Below are positions 54,203-55,576 of a DNA stretch of 55,576 nt, piece after piece (position 1 is the stretch's first letter; each line of letters opens with the position of its first letter). This DNA comes from an uncultured Bacteroidales bacterium (GTDB lineage: Bacteria > Bacteroidota > Bacteroidia > Bacteroidales > Bacteroidaceae). Location of the stretch: the NCBI GenBank assembly GCA_902788275.1, contig CADAJV010000012.1:1-55576 (forward strand). The letters run 5' to 3'. Under the pieces are notes generated by a model. That model did not search any database. It worked only from the letters and a program-made list of their open reading frames with translations, and was not told where the DNA came from. A program made the position numbers and the translations under genes.

Positions 54203-55036
54203 ATGAATAAAATCCTGTCAAGCATAAAATTCCTCTTCCGCAAGAAAGGGGAATTTTTTGCTTCTATAGAAAGGATAGTAGGCTTCACCCCCGGCCATAT
54301 AGAGTATTATCAGCAGGCCCTCACCCATCGCTCAGCCTCCATGCGTGACTCCAAGGGACGCCGCAACGACAATGAGCGCCTGGAGTACTTGGGCGATGCA
54401 GTCATAGAGACAGTCATCAGCGACATCCTCTATCATCAGTACCCCAAGCGCGACGAAGGCTTTCTCAGCACTATGCGCAGCAAGCTCGTCGAGCGTAAGA
54501 ACCTGGGCCGCATTGCCAAGGAGATAGGCCTGCTCAAGCTGCTGCGCACCGATTTCAAGGACAGCGGCCGCCCCAGCACCCATAACAGCTACCTTGGCGG
54601 CAACGCCTTCGAGGCACTAGTGGGTGCCATCTACCTTGACAGGGGCTTTCGTGGCAGCTTCCGCTTCATCCGCCGCCTCATGGACCAGGGCCATATCGAC
54701 ATAGCCCGCACTGCCCGGGTGGAGGAAAACCATAAGAGCATCTTGCTCGAGTGGGGACAGAAGCACAAGGCCGATGTGCGATTCATACTGCAGAGCGAAG
54801 ACCGAAGCAGCAGCCGCGGCACCAAGTTTTGCTACACAGTGATGGTAGAGGGACGTGAGGTAGCCTCAGCCACTGGGTACAGCAAGAAAGAGTGCCATCA
54901 GCTCGCCGCCAAGCGGGCCATCAAAGCCTTCCACCGTAACCCCAACTTCGAGCGTTCACTGCTCCAGATGCGCCTCATCCACCGAGTAGTGGAAGACCTC
55001 ATGCCCTACGCCCGCCCCTCTAAAGAGGCCCAATAG
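54203..55036 (+). CDS. rnc: Ribonuclease III
   Basis: RNase III cuts double-stranded RNA in rRNA and mRNA processing. The 277-residue protein has the signature NERLEYLGDAVIETVISDIL (acidic E61 and D65) and the second acidic segment GGNAFEALVGAIYLDRG. There an asparagine stands at the position of the E. coli D114 carboxylate while the key glutamate is kept; as I recall, other Bacteroidetes enzymes share this. A C-terminal double-stranded RNA-binding domain (about 185-250) ends with KKECHQLAAKRAIKAF. It follows fabF after 42 bases. Confidence 0.95.
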   Translation: MNKILSSIKFLFRKKGEFFASIERIVGFTPGHIEYYQQALTHRSASMRDSKGRRNDNERLEYLGDAVIETVISDILYHQYPKRDEGFLSTMRSKLVERKNLGRIAKEIGLLKLLRTDFKDSGRPSTHNSYLGGNAFEALVGAIYLDRGFRGSFRFIRRLMDQGHIDIARTARVEENHKSILLEWGQKHKADVRFILQSEDRSSSRGTKFCYTVMVEGREVASATGYSKKECHQLAAKRAIKAFHRNPNFERSLLQMRLIHRVVEDLMPYARPSKEAQ

Positions 55037-55135
55037 CCTCAACAGGAGAGGAGGCACCCTTCGACAGCGACACATACCCAATAACTCTGTTATGTAGCAC
55101 GCACCCCTACTCCGTTACATAACACACATCCTTAT

Positions 55136-55160
55136 TCCGTTACAATAGTAACGGATTTTT
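55136..55160 (+). terminator. Terminator after rnc
   Basis: TCCGTTAC (55136-55143), loop AATA, GTAACGGA (55148-55155), then TTTTTC. Related TCCGTTAC/GTTATGTA fragments occur just upstream (55087-55125), as if the arm had been copied. Confidence 0.8.
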
Positions 55161-55238
55161 CTTTTTATTCCCTTTATTCCCCGCTCAGTTGTCGTAACCT
55201 TCAAGGAAAAGCACACATTGCACATTTGCCTCGTGAGG

Positions 55239-55385
55239 AAAAAATCTAACGCAGACCTTAGAAAATCTAAAGCGGACTTAAAAAAATCTAACGCAGACCT
55301 TAGAAAATATAACGCAGACTTTAGAAAAACTAACGTGGACCTTAGAAAATTTAAAGCGGACTTAAAAAAAACAAACGCAGACTTT
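55239..55385 (+). repeat. Seven tandem 21-bp units after rnc
   Basis: Seven exact-length units carry the core AAAATCTAACGCAGACCTT or its variant AAAATCTAAAGCGGACTTA. The order is A-B-A-A-A-B-A, so a longer sub-pattern is visible. An open frame reads as heptads (xNADLRK), but its only start is a TTG in unlikely context. The array is followed by an inverted piece of the TCTGTGCCAACATC box (55406-55427) and then by the 110-bp repeat. Confidence 0.8.
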
Positions 55386-55466
55386 AGAAAAAATAAGGTA
55401 ATGATATAGATGTTGGCACAGATTACTCATAATGCAGCCAATACTGACTGCGTTAGTTGTATGTTT

Positions 55467-55576
55467 ATTGCATAGCAGCGTTGATTAGAACAGACATAAG
55501 ACTTTTATTCCGAGTCTTTCGCGTGATCATTGCCTAAGTTTAATCTAATCCCCTTGAAAAAAGTTTTAACTCCGTG
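55467..55576 (+). repeat. 110-bp dispersed hairpin repeat, copy 2 (reaches the window edge)
   Basis: This copy matches 39306-39415 with four substitutions in 110 bases. It begins the same run into 21-bp units (CCTTGAAAAAAGTTTTAACT at 55552) when the window ends. It may extend further to the right. Confidence 0.8.

Noticed and set aside
55239-55385. CRISPR array
   Set aside because: Units abut directly with no unique spacers and there are no cas genes in the window; the same holds for the other 21-bp arrays.
55218-55409. 63-codon frame of xNADLRK heptads
   Set aside because: It starts at a TTG without a promoter and consists only of the tandem array.

Overview
The window reads as a chromosomal segment of a Bacteroidales bacterium, most likely of the Prevotella group. 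Three things point there. Promoters follow the Bacteroidetes pattern TTTG-N19-21-TAnnTTTG instead of -35/-10 boxes. There is a PorZ-like component of the type IX secretion system (T9SS). There is a secreted C10 cysteine protease with InlB-type repeats and a T9SS-like C-terminal tail. The core genes are GC-rich and intact. I found no rRNA, tRNA, CRISPR array, transposase or prophage gene.

Layout. 1-735 is non-coding and holds dispersed repeats. 736-8218 carries ychF, lgt, mnmG, uvrC, dtd and deoC on the + strand, with a consensus parS site between mnmG and uvrC. polA (-) and a polyprenyl diphosphate synthase (+) are divergent at about 11.2 kb. 12.3-15.5 kb is a more AT-rich accessory islet: a structured RNA leader, an EcoRI-family adenine methyltransferase, a DUF262-HNH nuclease-like protein and a small exported protein. 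It is followed by about 420 bp of 21-bp-periodic non-coding DNA. 16.3-23.0 kb holds dprA (-), a GH29 alpha-L-fucosidase (+), an acyl-CoA thioesterase (-) and the C10 protease (+). 23.1-31.2 kb is one minus-strand cluster, leuS-yitT-rdgB-porZ-tyrS. 31.3-39.2 kb holds an O-methyltransferase and aroQ (-), xerD, a hypothetical gene, rmuC (-), a THUMP-like methyltransferase, an SpmA/SpmB-like membrane protein and a Ca/Na antiporter. 39.3-39.7 kb is a composite repeat region. 39.9-48.1 kb holds a BACON/NPCBM protein, two membrane proteins, an outer-membrane beta-barrel protein, asnA, a tiny membrane protein (-) and a sugar nucleotidyltransferase. 48.2-52.3 kb holds manA, a mannose-1-phosphate guanylyltransferase and pckA (-). 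The window ends with acpP-fabF-rnc (+), another 21-bp array and a second copy of the 110-bp repeat seen at 39.3 kb.

Functional links. manA and the guanylyltransferase make GDP-mannose. acpP-fabF serves fatty-acid synthesis. porZ serves the secretion route that the C10 protease probably uses. The fucosidase and the BACON/NPCBM protein fit growth on host or plant glycans.

The features most worth a second look are (1) the methyltransferase/DUF262-HNH pair behind a 280-nt leader with three strong hairpins, the last of which buries the methyltransferase start region, and (2) a family of non-coding 21-bp-phased arrays at 15.7-16.1, 39.4-39.56 and 55.24-55.39 kb. Two of those arrays are tied to a 110-bp hairpin element and a TCTGTGCCAACATC box.
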